Of a DNA stretch of 64,000 bases, positions 53,190-62,002 are shown piece after piece (position 1 is the stretch's first letter; each line of letters starts with the position of its first letter). The stretch is from Methanosphaerula palustris E1-9c (GTDB taxonomy: Archaea > Halobacteriota > Methanomicrobia > Methanomicrobiales > Methanospirillaceae). Under the pieces are notes generated by a model. It did no database searches. It had not been told where the DNA came from and saw nothing but the letters and a program-made list of their open reading frames with translations. The translations under genes and the position numbers were made by a program. The DNA lies in assembly GCF_000021965.1 (NCBI RefSeq), contig NC_011832.1, forward strand, positions 620,001 to 684,000. The letters run 5' to 3'.

Positions 53190-53486
53190 ATGACGAAAGA
53201 ACTGGTGTTGGGGATCCTGCTGCTCATCGGAGGGATCGTTGTCGTTTCCGTTGGTGTAGCCGACCCCCATACGACAAGTAAGGGCCAACCCAATCAAAAC
53301 TGCGAGGAAATTTTCCCTGGCGGGGATGTGGCGCCACCGGTTTTCACCACGGCAGGTTTCGCTCACGCGACAACCGTTTATGCTGGAGCCGGGCAGTCTC
53401 TCGAGCATGCCAACAGTCCGCATGCTGTCTCGCAGTACGACGTGGCCTGCTTTCAACAAGCGCAGAGAATGTTGCGGACCGGCTGA
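53190..53486 (+). CDS. Small exported protein
   Basis: 98 residues from MTKELVLGILLLIGGIVVVS; GAGGGG ends seven bases before the ATG at 53190, favouring it over the ATG at 53184 or GTG at 53175. One N-terminal membrane or signal helix, then a soluble part with two cysteines (NQNCEEIFPGGD and YDVACFQQAQRM). The closing motif SQYDVACFQQ is distinctive but I cannot name the family. Likely anchored outside. Confidence 0.6.
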   Translation: MTKELVLGILLLIGGIVVVSVGVADPHTTSKGQPNQNCEEIFPGGDVAPPVFTTAGFAHATTVYAGAGQSLEHANSPHAVSQYDVACFQQAQRMLRTG

Positions 53487-53626
53487 TCTCTTCTCCTCCA
53501 GCAATCCGTGGTGATGACGGGTCGGCACCACCTGAATCGGCATCATCCCGTCACTCGATCGGACGTACTCCCACGAGTGACAGACCCAGCCTTAACTCTT
53601 CTGAAAAACGAAATCACAAAATCGGA

Positions 53627-53701
<75 letters not shown>

Positions 53702-53727
53702 GATTGCTCTACTTAATCTCACGCTCG

Positions 53728-53740
53728 GAAATAAATAGGT
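53728..53740 (-). promoter_or_regulatory. TATA box of the tRNA-Glu gene
   Basis: CCTATTTATTTCC on the minus strand, about 30-37 bases before the tRNA 5' end, the expected position for an archaeal TATA box. A T-rich run after the tRNA 3' end (minus strand, 53600-53615) should terminate transcription. Confidence 0.55.
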
Positions 53741-53760
53741 TGTGATGCCGGCTACCGTGA

Positions 53761-54627
53761 TCAGTAGACCGGAGTTCCTTCTTTATCGGTGACAGCGGTG
53801 AACGCCTTCATCATCTGGGACGTCACCGGGCCGGGGCGCCCGTTCCCGATCGACCGGCCGTCGATCGTCACGATCGGAGCGACCTCAGCGGCTGTGCCGG
53901 TGACGAAGACCTCGTCGGCGGTGTACAGATCGAAGTAGCCCATGTTCTGCTCCTTGACCGTGAACCCGAGGGAGACGGCCAGTTCCAGCACGACGAGCCT
54001 GGTGACCCCGCGCAGGTTGTTGACGGTCGGCGGGACGAAGAGCACGCCGTTTTTGATGACATAGATGTTGTCCCCTGACCCCTCGGCCAGGTAGCCGTTG
54101 GTGTCGAAGAAGATCGCCTCATCGCCGCCCTTGTAGTTGGCCTCGATCTTGGCCAGAATATTGTTCAGGTAGTTCAGACTCTTCACGTTCGGCGGAAGCG
54201 CATCGGCCGAGTTCCGCCGGACCGAGACCGTGATCGCGGTCAGCCCCTTTTCGTAGAGATCGCCGTACATCGCTCCCCATTCGACCGCAATGACGATCAC
54301 GGTCGGAACCGGACACTTCCGGGGGTCGAGGCCGAGATCCCCGTTGCCACGGGTGACGATCGGGCGGATATAGCAGTCCTTGAGGTTGTTCCTCCGGATC
54401 GTCTCCTTGATCGCCTCGGCCATCTCCTCCTTTGAGATAGGAACCTTAAGGTCGATCGTCTTGGCCGAGTCGTACATCCGGTCGAGGTGCTCCTCGAGGC
54501 GGAATATCCGGCCGCTGTACGCCCGGATCCCCTCAAAGACTCCGTCTCCGTAGAGAAGACCGTGATCGAAAACAGAGACCTTGGCCTCCTCCTTTGGGAC
54601 ATATGCTCCATTGAGATAGATGATCAT
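53761..54627 (-). CDS. ilvE: Branched-chain amino acid aminotransferase
   Basis: 288 residues. Class IV PLP aminotransferase: [20 protein letters not shown], then [27 protein letters not shown]-like region, [20 protein letters not shown] (PLP lysine NVKSLNYL), and [20 protein letters not shown]. Transfers the last amino group in valine, leucine and isoleucine synthesis. It follows the F430 genes (33 bp after cfbB) on the same strand, so probably co-transcribed. Confidence 0.95.
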   Translation of the reverse strand: MIIYLNGAYVPKEEAKVSVFDHGLLYGDGVFEGIRAYSGRIFRLEEHLDRMYDSAKTIDLKVPISKEEMAEAIKETIRRNNLKDCYIRPIVTRGNGDLGLDPRKCPVPTVIVIAVEWGAMYGDLYEKGLTAITVSVRRNSADALPPNVKSLNYLNNILAKIEANYKGGDEAIFFDTNGYLAEGSGDNIYVIKNGVLFVPPTVNNLRGVTRLVVLELAVSLGFTVKEQNMGYFDLYTADEVFVTGTAAEVAPIVTIDGRSIGNGRPGPVTSQMMKAFTAVTDKEGTPVY

Positions 54628-54660
54628 AGTTACACAATTGGGGGTCTGATCTAGTATCCT

Positions 54661-56043
54661 TTACGCTTCGGTCCTGCCAGACCTGCAGGCGTGAAGAAAG
54701 GCCGCGAACATCTCCCTGCTGCTGACCGGGTGGAGATGGCAGTAGGCACCGAGCGTATTGTTGAAGAGCGCACCGTCGGCGTCCCCGGTGATCCCGACTC
54801 CCCGGGTCAGGGTGTAGGCGTACCGGGTCTCCTTGGTCAGGTCGACGTCTGAGTAGTGGAACGCATGGCCCCGGAACCGGGACGCCCCCATCGGGGAGTC
54901 GGCGGCGCTGCTCCCCTCGATATAGGTGACCACGCGGGCCGCCGGCATCACGGTCCTGCCGGCATAGACACCACACATCCGGTACGTCTGCTCCTGGGTG
55001 CTCTGCTGCCACCCCTGCTTCAGCACGATCGCCTCGGTCAGGTACATCAGCCCCCCGCACTCGGCATAGATCGGCGTCCCGGCCAGAGCTGCGGCCCTGA
55101 CCGCCTCCCGCATCTGGGTGTTCGCCGCAAGTTCGGCCCCGAAGAGTTCGGGGTATCCTCCGCCGAAGATGTAGCCGTCTGCTCTGGGCAGGGCGTCATG
55201 GACCGGACTGAACCGGACGACCTCGGCACCCCCGGCGGCGAGGATGTCGAAGAGTTCGGCATAGTAGAAGTTGAAGGCCTCGTCGTAGGCCACGCCGATC
55301 GTCAGATCCCTGTTTACGGCAGGGCGGAGATACTCCGGGGACGGGGCGGGCGTGACGTCGCCGGCCAGTTCCAGGAGACGGTCGACCGAGACGTACTGCC
55401 CGATCAGGTCGGTGATCGCCTGGATCCGGTCGCGGAACTCGCTGCCCTCCTCCCCTTCCCGGAACGGGACCAGCCCGAGGTGGCGCATCGCGAGGTGCAT
55501 CTCCTCGAGTCGCGGGATCGCTCCGATCACCGGCACCCCGCAGTAGTGCTCGACGGCGGTGATCGCCTTCTCCTTATGCCGTTCCCCCATCACGTTGTTG
55601 AGGATCACCCCGCAGATCTTCACCTCCGGGTCGAAGGCCATGAACCCCTTGACGATCGCGGCCGCGCTCCGGGTGATCGAGCGGGCATTGATCACCAGCA
55701 CCACGTTCAGATCGAGCAGCCTGGCCACCTCGGCGGTCGAGCCCTTGTTGGAGAGGGCCTCCGCCCCCTCGTAGAGCCCCCGGACCCCCTCGACGAGGGC
55801 CACCTCGGCTCCCTGGCAGCCGTGGTTGTAGATCCCCCGGATCTCGTCGGCGGTCATCACGTAGCCGTCCAGGTTTCTGCAGGGCCGGCCGGTCACGCCC
55901 GTCAGGTACGAGGGATCGATGTAGTCCATCCCGACCTTGAAGGTCTGGACTGAGAACCGTTTCCTGAGCAGCGCCGCCAGCGCAAGCGTGATCGAGGTCT
56001 TGCCGCTCCCCGACCGGTCGCCGGCGATCAGCAGCGTCTTCAT
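54661..56043 (-). CDS. cfbB: Ni-sirohydrochlorin a,c-diamide synthase
   Basis: 460 residues, CobB/CbiA-like. N-terminal ATPase: AGDRSGSGKTSITLALAALL. C-terminal glutamine amidotransferase: YAECGGLMYLTEAIV with the nucleophilic cysteine, and FRGHAFHYSDVD. In the F430 pathway it amidates the a and c side chains of Ni-sirohydrochlorin. Distinguished from cobyrinate synthase by its neighbours. ATG overlaps the cfbD stop (ATGA), so translation is coupled. Confidence 0.94.
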   Translation of the reverse strand: MKTLLIAGDRSGSGKTSITLALAALLRKRFSVQTFKVGMDYIDPSYLTGVTGRPCRNLDGYVMTADEIRGIYNHGCQGAEVALVEGVRGLYEGAEALSNKGSTAEVARLLDLNVVLVINARSITRSAAAIVKGFMAFDPEVKICGVILNNVMGERHKEKAITAVEHYCGVPVIGAIPRLEEMHLAMRHLGLVPFREGEEGSEFRDRIQAITDLIGQYVSVDRLLELAGDVTPAPSPEYLRPAVNRDLTIGVAYDEAFNFYYAELFDILAAGGAEVVRFSPVHDALPRADGYIFGGGYPELFGAELAANTQMREAVRAAALAGTPIYAECGGLMYLTEAIVLKQGWQQSTQEQTYRMCGVYAGRTVMPAARVVTYIEGSSAADSPMGASRFRGHAFHYSDVDLTKETRYAYTLTRGVGITGDADGALFNNTLGAYCHLHPVSSREMFAAFLHACRSGRTEA

Positions 56044-57098
56044 CGAAGGGACCTCAGCACCGCTCCGAACTCGCTCTCCACGATCGAACGGACGCCTAAG
56101 GTCTTTGGGTGCAGGTCCACCTCGACGAGCACGTGCTGGTGCCCCAGCTCCCGAAGGGGAGCCACCTGCCGGGGGCCGTTGGTGATCGAGAAGACCTCCC
56201 GCCCCTCGGTATACCGGGCTGGGACGGCGTGCGGAACCCCGACGAGCAGAATGAACTCCGGGTCGGTCTTTATGATCTCCTCCCCAATCTGGTCGCCGAG
56301 GGCCCCGTACTCGTCGAGCGCCCCGACCAGTTCGGGGGTCAGCCCCCCGGCCTCCAGCCCCTGGAGGATCCGCTCTGCATCCAACCGGACCTTGGGGAGG
56401 CCGCGCTGCTCCAGGTTGGCCAGGTACCGGACGGGTGCGTCGGGCGCCACCTCGTGCAGGGCGAGCAGTTCGTCAGCGAACATGTAGGCCGTCTCCTTCT
56501 TGGCGTTCATGACGGCCATCCCTCGGGCCCCACTTCTGGCCAGTTCGAGCAGCCGCTGTGCCGCGGTATGCTTCAGGTCCCCGCGCTCGGGTTCGATATA
56601 GGTCCTGCTCGCGGCTCCACGGAGCCGTTCGACTTCATTGGCCGCGGCCAGCAGCCTCCGCTGCCGTTCCAGTTCCTCACCGCTGATCCAGCCGGCCTCT
56701 GCGGCGGCGACCAGAGTGAGGATCACCCCTTCAATGTTCTCCTTGAACCCGGCATGGACATCGACCGCGATCGAGGGGACCGTCGTCGCATGCAGTGCAG
56801 ACTGCAGGTCCTCGCCGATGATCATCGAGACGCAGGTGCCGATCACCGCCATCCTCTTTGGGTGGAACGTCTCTTCTGCACGGATGAGCACCCGCTCCAA
56901 CGCCTCCTGGCCGCCGAAGATGAACTCGTTGTCCGCCAGCGAGGTGGTCAGCACCCGCATCCCGTCCTCCTCCAGCAGCCGGGCGTGTTTGAATGAGCAT
57001 CCCGAAGGGCCGTGCAGGATCGCCACATCGACCTTCAGGTCCCTGGCGGTATAGAGTGCCGCTACGATTGAACTTGGTCTTGGTTGGATATAGTCCAT
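56040..57098 (-). CDS. cfbD: Ni-sirohydrochlorin a,c-diamide reductive cyclase, NifD-like subunit
   Basis: 352 residues, a short nitrogenase-alpha-like protein. Conserved cysteine segments: LHGPSGCSFKHARLLEED and GTCVSMIIGEDLQS; also YIQPRPSSIVAALY at the start. With the NifH-like reductase CfbC it performs the six-electron reduction and gamma-lactam formation giving seco-F430. cfbC is not in this window. Stop overlaps cfbB by four bases; start is three bases after the cfbE stop. Confidence 0.94.
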   Translation of the reverse strand: MDYIQPRPSSIVAALYTARDLKVDVAILHGPSGCSFKHARLLEEDGMRVLTTSLADNEFIFGGQEALERVLIRAEETFHPKRMAVIGTCVSMIIGEDLQSALHATTVPSIAVDVHAGFKENIEGVILTLVAAAEAGWISGEELERQRRLLAAANEVERLRGAASRTYIEPERGDLKHTAAQRLLELARSGARGMAVMNAKKETAYMFADELLALHEVAPDAPVRYLANLEQRGLPKVRLDAERILQGLEAGGLTPELVGALDEYGALGDQIGEEIIKTDPEFILLVGVPHAVPARYTEGREVFSITNGPRQVAPLRELGHQHVLVEVDLHPKTLGVRSIVESEFGAVLRSLR

Positions 57099-57101
57099 AG
57101 G

Positions 57102-58307
57102 TCATCTCCACATCTTCACAGCGAGGACAATGGACCCTCCCTGTGGTGTCAGTTTCTCTGCCATCGGCACGGCTTCTGCGAGCGTCTCCGCCGCCAGGAA
57201 TTGATCGTCCGGCAGGCCGGACAGCAGCGCCCGGGCCTTCTCCCCGACCAGCACCACCGATGCCGGCCAGGTCTCTGCGATCGCCGCCCTGATCTCCCGG
57301 GGGGAGAACCCCTCGCAGACGGCGTGGGCCTCCTCCCCTATCACCAGGGTCACCGGCATCTTCGGGTTCATGCTGCGGGCTGTATTTACAGCCTCTCTGG
57401 TCGTGACCCTGCTGACCCCGCTGTTTGCATTGTCCACGATCAGGGTCTGGCCTCTTGTACTGATCTTCATCCTCCCGTCGAGCGGTTCGAACCCCCCGAG
57501 CCCGGATGGGTCAAGGCCGAGGATCAGCGCTGCAGTGGTCGCCAGGGCTAGCGGAGAATGGTAGGCGGGCAGAAGGAGGAGGGTGTTCTTGAAATGACCC
57601 GTCGTTCTCTGGTAGGTAAACTGGCACTGGTCGTCGCGGATCGTGGTCGCCTGGTCGACACTGACCTGGTGCGGGTGGGCGGTCTGAACATCGAGGGGTG
57701 CAACGACGATCGATGCCGTAGCGACGGACCTGATCTTCTCTTCGAGCGCCGATCGCGTCCCGGCTGCACATCGGTAGTCATTCCCTGAGGTGAGTATAGC
57801 AAGGTCACCGGCCCCGGTCACCCCAAGGGAGACCTCTGCGATCATCCAGCCATCGATCGCAAGCGCTGCTTCTGCCGCTGCTATCTCTGAAGCTGGGGTG
57901 ATGCTCGACTGAAAGAGGAGTTTCTTTTCCGGGTACTGGTAGGTGCCCGTCGAGGTGTGGAGGATCCCCGGCCCCTTCATCAGAAAGGCCAGGGCCGTTG
58001 CAGTCGTCGTCTTTCCCTGTGCCCCGGTCACCTCGATGAACGGATGGGGTACCTGGTTGCCGAGGATCCACCTGACCGCCTGGTGGTGGGTGATCGCCGG
58101 GCATCGATGGTGGTGGAGGAGGGGATGTGTCGGATCGAGGTGAACCGGTGCGATCAGCAGATCGTACTGCTGTTCCATCGCTACCTCCTCTGGAACCCCG
58201 CCTTCGCCGCGGTACACGTCCACCGCATCCACCTGGTGCCCCTGTGCGGCGAGCGCGGCTGCGATCACCCCGCCGCCGTGGATCGTATCCAGCACAAGGA
58301 GACGCAT
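57102..58307 (-). CDS. cfbE: Coenzyme F430 synthase, MurF-like
   Basis: 401 residues, Mur-ligase family. P-loop VTGAQGKTTTATALAFLMKG, then SLGVTGAGDLAILTSG, and the C-terminal LIVDNANSGVSRVTTREAVN region. Uses ATP to close the ring E carbocycle of seco-F430, giving F430, the methyl-coenzyme M reductase cofactor. Starts eight bases after the cfbA stop. A short hydrophobic stretch precedes the P-loop as in other MurF-like CfbE. Confidence 0.93.
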   Translation of the reverse strand: MRLLVLDTIHGGGVIAAALAAQGHQVDAVDVYRGEGGVPEEVAMEQQYDLLIAPVHLDPTHPLLHHHRCPAITHHQAVRWILGNQVPHPFIEVTGAQGKTTTATALAFLMKGPGILHTSTGTYQYPEKKLLFQSSITPASEIAAAEAALAIDGWMIAEVSLGVTGAGDLAILTSGNDYRCAAGTRSALEEKIRSVATASIVVAPLDVQTAHPHQVSVDQATTIRDDQCQFTYQRTTGHFKNTLLLLPAYHSPLALATTAALILGLDPSGLGGFEPLDGRMKISTRGQTLIVDNANSGVSRVTTREAVNTARSMNPKMPVTLVIGEEAHAVCEGFSPREIRAAIAETWPASVVLVGEKARALLSGLPDDQFLAAETLAEAVPMAEKLTPQGGSIVLAVKMWR

Positions 58308-58314
58308 ACCGGGT

Positions 58315-58716
58315 TCAGACCAGTTTCAGTGCGTTCTCTGCGTTCTTCAGCATCAGGTCGGCGAGCAGCGGGTCGACCCCAATCGGCTCTGCATAGACCA
58401 GGGGGATGGTCCCGTTATCGGTCTTGAACGTGCCCTTCCGTCCCCCCTCGGGGAGGCCGAGCAGGGATGGGATGTCCTTCTCGATATGGACGCCCTTTGC
58501 CAGGAAGAGGGGTACCACGACGAGCACGTCGATGGCTGTATGCGAGAACTCCTCAAGCATTTTTTCGACGCTCGGCTCGTTCATCGACATGAACCCGCAC
58601 TTCACCATGAATTCTGAGGACTTGCCGGTGATCATCTTTCCTGTCTCAAGGATCAGTTCTTTATTATATTGTAACTTGGAGCCATGCCCCACCAGTAGTA
58701 ATCCTTTGCTACTCAT
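58315..58716 (-). CDS. cfbA: Sirohydrochlorin nickelochelatase
   Basis: 133 residues, the small CbiX(S) form. Metal-binding histidines in LLVGHGSKLQYN and KGVHIEKDIPSLLG. Inserts nickel into sirohydrochlorin, the first committed F430 step (the same fold can insert cobalt for B12). First gene of the run cfbA-cfbE-cfbD-cfbB; its promoter lies in the 76 bp divergent gap before the Hjc-like gene. Confidence 0.95.
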   Translation of the reverse strand: MSSKGLLLVGHGSKLQYNKELILETGKMITGKSSEFMVKCGFMSMNEPSVEKMLEEFSHTAIDVLVVVPLFLAKGVHIEKDIPSLLGLPEGGRKGTFKTDNGTIPLVYAEPIGVDPLLADLMLKNAENALKLV

Positions 58717-58792
58717 GTGGTACTGTGTACGACATTATGATCTAAAAAATATTACCAATCCGTTTTTTTGATCAGGGACCCAATATACCTGT

Positions 58793-59245
58793 ATGGGTGA
58801 TTTTGAGCTGGAGGTGGTTCACTGCTTCAACCGGTTCTTCGCAGAGGAGGGGCTGCAGGGTTTTGCCTACCGGCTCAAGCAGCAGAAGTTCAATATGCAG
58901 TACGTGGACGTGCTGGTCGATTCGCTCGATCCGAAGTATTACCTCTCGGTGGAGTGCAAATCCTTGAAGGGGAAGAAGGTCTACTTCACCCAGCATTTCC
59001 ATGCCGACAAGCACAATGTCCATCAGGTCGACGGGATCTCGGCGTTCATGAAGAAGACCGGCCGGCGTGGGTACCTGGCCGTCGAGTTCCGACCGGGGCC
59101 CGGCAAGGCGAACGAGGCCTATCTGGTCCCCTGGGAGAAAGTGGTCCGCGCATATGGGACCTGCCCGGGGATCTCTATCGATGAGTGCAGGGAGGAGATC
59201 CCGCTGCAACGGTCCAGGGAGGGATACACCCTCCTCTCCCTCTGA
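58793..59245 (+). CDS. Hjc-like PD-(D/E)XK endonuclease
   Basis: 150 residues. Layout of archaeal Holliday junction resolvases: Glu in FELEVVHCFN, then AYRLKQQKF, the metal site YVDVLVDS and LSVECKSLKG (D..ECK), and a later helix HQVDGISAFMKKTGRRG. The catalytic serine-loop differs from crenarchaeal Hjc. It may resolve Holliday junctions or be a related nuclease specific to this order. Divergent from the F430 genes, 42 bp before the marker 9 gene. Confidence 0.7.
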   Translation: MGDFELEVVHCFNRFFAEEGLQGFAYRLKQQKFNMQYVDVLVDSLDPKYYLSVECKSLKGKKVYFTQHFHADKHNVHQVDGISAFMKKTGRRGYLAVEFRPGPGKANEAYLVPWEKVVRAYGTCPGISIDECREEIPLQRSREGYTLLSL

Positions 59246-59287
59246 CCCAAATAACTATCTCAATAAAAACCTAATGAATATCACCAC

Positions 59288-60406
59288 ATGAGCGAGCAGT
59301 ATGAGCGATTCGAACTCCTGATCAATGATCAGGTCGTCAAGACCCCGGTGGCCCTGGCATCGATGGCCGGAATGGTCGACGGTGCCTATGCGGCCGCCCG
59401 GGCAGCCCATGTCGGTGTTGCATTTCTTGGCGGATTCTCCATCGATAAACCGACGATGGAGGCCTCAGAGAGGTTGGTTGCGCAGGGACGGGCCGAATTC
59501 ATCTATCTGGACCCGGTAGAGGCACTGACAGAGGAGCTCGAACTGCTGGAAGGATCGGACCTGGTGATCGGTCTGAACCTCCGCGGGTCGACCCCAGAAG
59601 CGTTCACGCGCATCGCCGAAGCGTTTGGAACCCGGGTCATCTATGAGGTCGATGCCCACTGTCGTCAGCCGGAGATGATGGAAGCCGGCGCAGGGCAGTA
59701 CCTGCTCGAACACCCGGATAAACTCGATGCGATCATCCGCGCTCTGAAGAGTGCCGGTGTCGTGGTCTCCGTGAAAATTCGCGCTGGCGTCGTCCTCGAC
59801 GACCGTGTCCTGGCGAAACGGCTCTGGAAGGCCGGGGCTGATATCCTGCATGTCGACCTGATGGACTACGGCTACTCTAAACTGCGGCAGATCCGGAACT
59901 CCTGCCCGCTGATGTTGATCGCAAACAACTCCATCACCTCCTTCGATCGGATGCGCGACATGTTCACCCATGGCGCAGATCTTGTCTCGCTTGCGCGACA
60001 GGCCGATGAACGGACCCTTGCCGGTCTTGATGCCGCGATCACCCGATACGCCGATGAAGAGGGATGGTACAACTCTCCCAAACAACTCTGCAGGGGCGGG
60101 GATATCCGGGCCCTGACCTTCTGCTGCATGCCGGTCAAGGACTGCCCGCTCCTCCCTATGCTGGAGAAGATCGGAATGACTCGGGACGATTACCGGCAGT
60201 TCAAGGAGCAGGCGGTCGAGAAGACCCCTCTGAAGGAGGGGGAGCACACCTGTTTCGGGTCGCTGGCCTGGTGTTGCAAGTCGTCGTCCCCGTGTATGTT
60301 CCGGGACATGACGATCCAGCAGTTCGGTTTCACCAAGAAGGACTATATGCGCTATAAACACCGGCTCGCCGACAGGATCATGGATCGGGTCTTTCATGAG
60401 GAGTAA
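59288..60406 (+). CDS. Methanogenesis marker protein 9 (TIM barrel plus cysteine-rich domain)
   Basis: 372 residues. Residues 1-250: a TIM barrel resembling dihydrouridine synthase or dihydroorotate dehydrogenase (TPVALASMAGMVDGAYAAAR, ADILHVDLMDYGYSKLRQI, LIANNSITSFDRMRDMF). Residues 262-372: the marker 9 domain with about eight cysteines (LCRGGDIRALTFCCMPVKDC, HTCFGSLAWCC and SSPCMFRDM), probably binding iron-sulfur clusters. Confined to methanogens; role not established. Its last 11 bases overlap the next gene, so the three-gene run is coupled. Confidence 0.88.
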   Translation: MSEQYERFELLINDQVVKTPVALASMAGMVDGAYAAARAAHVGVAFLGGFSIDKPTMEASERLVAQGRAEFIYLDPVEALTEELELLEGSDLVIGLNLRGSTPEAFTRIAEAFGTRVIYEVDAHCRQPEMMEAGAGQYLLEHPDKLDAIIRALKSAGVVVSVKIRAGVVLDDRVLAKRLWKAGADILHVDLMDYGYSKLRQIRNSCPLMLIANNSITSFDRMRDMFTHGADLVSLARQADERTLAGLDAAITRYADEEGWYNSPKQLCRGGDIRALTFCCMPVKDCPLLPMLEKIGMTRDDYRQFKEQAVEKTPLKEGEHTCFGSLAWCCKSSSPCMFRDMTIQQFGFTKKDYMRYKHRLADRIMDRVFHEE

Positions 60407-61214
60407 AGGGGCAAGCAGGGCCGACCAGGCCCAGCTCGCGATGATGCTCGAGGTCTGTGCCTCCCCCAAGCCGGGAAATGTTGACCGATGCCATGATTAT
60501 CCCGACACCCGGCTGGAGCACTTTCTTGCGTCGACGCTGATGGTCAGACCTGTCCTCGAACGGGCTGAACAGCGGGCTACCGGGATCGGAACGCTGATCC
60601 GGGAGGCCGTACAGGCGACCTCCTTCCACCGCGGGGGAAACACCCATTTTGGTGCGTTCATCCTATTGATGCCGCTGATCTGCGGAGGCGACCTCGTTGG
60701 AGCAGTGAGGGAGGTCAGTACGACGACGGTCCAGGACGCGGTTGAATTCTACCGTGCGTTCGGGCTGACCGAGGTACGGGTCTGTGCTGAGGATGAACTC
60801 GATGTGCATGACCCGGCAGCCATCGAGCAGATCAGAACCCGGGAAATAACCCTTTATGACCTGATGGTCCACTCTGCAGAGAAGGACATGGTCGCCCGCG
60901 AGTGGGTGAACGGGTTCGCCCTGACCCGGCGTACCGCAGACTTCCTGCTCGCCTATGAGGATTCGCGAGCTGCGATCCCGGCGGCGTTTCTGAACCTGCT
61001 CGCCACCGAACAGGACTCCTTCATCGTCAAGAAGTTGGGACGGGCGAAGGCCGAACAGACCCGGTTGATGGCGGCTGAGGTGCTGCGTGGACAGAAGTCC
61101 GTCGAATCGCTCGATGCCTGGTGTATCGCCGAGAAGGTCAATCCCGGGTCACTCGCCGACATCATCATCGCCTCGATCTTTACCGCGCTCGGGGAGGGCT
61201 GGCAGTGGGACTGA
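60396..61214 (+). CDS. Triphosphoribosyl-dephospho-CoA synthase-like (CitG/MdcB) protein
   Basis: 272 residues. CitG-type motifs: MMLEVCASPKPGNVDRCHDY, then TSFHRGGNTHFGAFILLMPL, and LYDLMVHSAEKDMVAREWVN. In bacteria it makes the prosthetic group precursor of citrate or malonate lyase from ATP and dephospho-CoA. Methanogens lack those lyases, so a related ribosyl-transfer reaction in cofactor synthesis is more likely. Starts inside the marker 9 gene, and its TGA shares a base with the next ATG. Confidence 0.85.
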   Translation: MRSKGASRADQAQLAMMLEVCASPKPGNVDRCHDYPDTRLEHFLASTLMVRPVLERAEQRATGIGTLIREAVQATSFHRGGNTHFGAFILLMPLICGGDLVGAVREVSTTTVQDAVEFYRAFGLTEVRVCAEDELDVHDPAAIEQIRTREITLYDLMVHSAEKDMVAREWVNGFALTRRTADFLLAYEDSRAAIPAAFLNLLATEQDSFIVKKLGRAKAEQTRLMAAEVLRGQKSVESLDAWCIAEKVNPGSLADIIIASIFTALGEGWQWD

Positions 61215-61777
61215 TGAGGGATGGGATCAATGAGGTGATTGCGACCATTGCGATGAACGCCGCTCCGATTGGGATCATTTCACGCGCAGGTACTCTGCAG
61301 GCAGCGCTCTTCCTGACGAGCCACACGGCTGCACTGGTCGAGCGGGATCGTCGACTTGTCGCGAACCTGACTCATGACCCAGTCCTCTATGTCCAGACGG
61401 CGTTCTCTGATCTGGCACCTGGAGCGTTCACGCAGTTCACGGTCGACGGGGTCGATATGTGCCGGCTGGCTGATGCCGAGGCTTGGACCGCCTTCTCGGT
61501 TGAGGTGGTCCGGAAGACTGGAGCGACGCTGCTGGTGCATCTGATCCCGATCGCCGAGGAGATCTGCGATATGCAGGTATATCCGGTGAACCGCGGTTTC
61601 TCCAGCGTGATCGAGGCCACCGTACATGCAACCAGATACTGTGTCAACCGGGACCCCTGGTTGAAGCAACTGATAGACCATCACTCTGCTATCGTCAGAC
61701 GCTGTGGTGGTCCGCGTGAACTTGAGGCAATGACTCTGCTCGCCGATGAGATCAATCGATGCCTCTCTAAATCGTGA
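61214..61777 (+). CDS. DUF447 family protein (FMN-binding split-barrel type)
   Basis: 187 residues from MRDGINEVIATIAMNAAPIG, whose ATG overlaps the upstream TGA (TGATG). Family motifs: NEVIATIAMNAAPIGIISRA, then LVANLTHDPVLYVQTAF, and PVNRGFSSVIEATVHATRY. DUF447 proteins have a flavin-reductase-like split-barrel fold. They co-occur with CitG-like genes in methanogens and, as I recall, in C1-carrier (methanopterin) gene clusters of methylotrophic bacteria. A role in a methanopterin-linked step is inferred only. Confidence 0.85.
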   Translation: MRDGINEVIATIAMNAAPIGIISRAGTLQAALFLTSHTAALVERDRRLVANLTHDPVLYVQTAFSDLAPGAFTQFTVDGVDMCRLADAEAWTAFSVEVVRKTGATLLVHLIPIAEEICDMQVYPVNRGFSSVIEATVHATRYCVNRDPWLKQLIDHHSAIVRRCGGPRELEAMTLLADEINRCLSKS

Positions 61778-62002
61778 TCGTGGGTGACTTGATCTCTCTC
61801 ATCTACCTCAATGTCCTCTATTTACCGTTAATTTTTAAAAAAATCCCAAATTTTCCCGAATTTGATGAACAGGTGGGTGGGGGTAAAATAATAACACTAA
61901 TATGGACGTGTAACAAATACACATGCATTGCCACTGGTTTTCTTTTGAAGTTATACCGGTGATTCTGTTATTTATGATCGAGCAAGTGCATCTGGAGTGA
62001 AG
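61778..62002. promoter_or_regulatory. AT-rich leader before the NosD-CBM6 gene
   Basis: No gene. AT-rich at 61820-61910 with several TATA-like words; TGGAGTG just before the ATG at 62003 serves as ribosome site. Confidence 0.4.

Noticed and set aside
54856-55953. 365-codon plus-strand frame opposite cfbB
   Set aside because: Antisense shadow in GC-rich DNA; cfbB is unambiguous.
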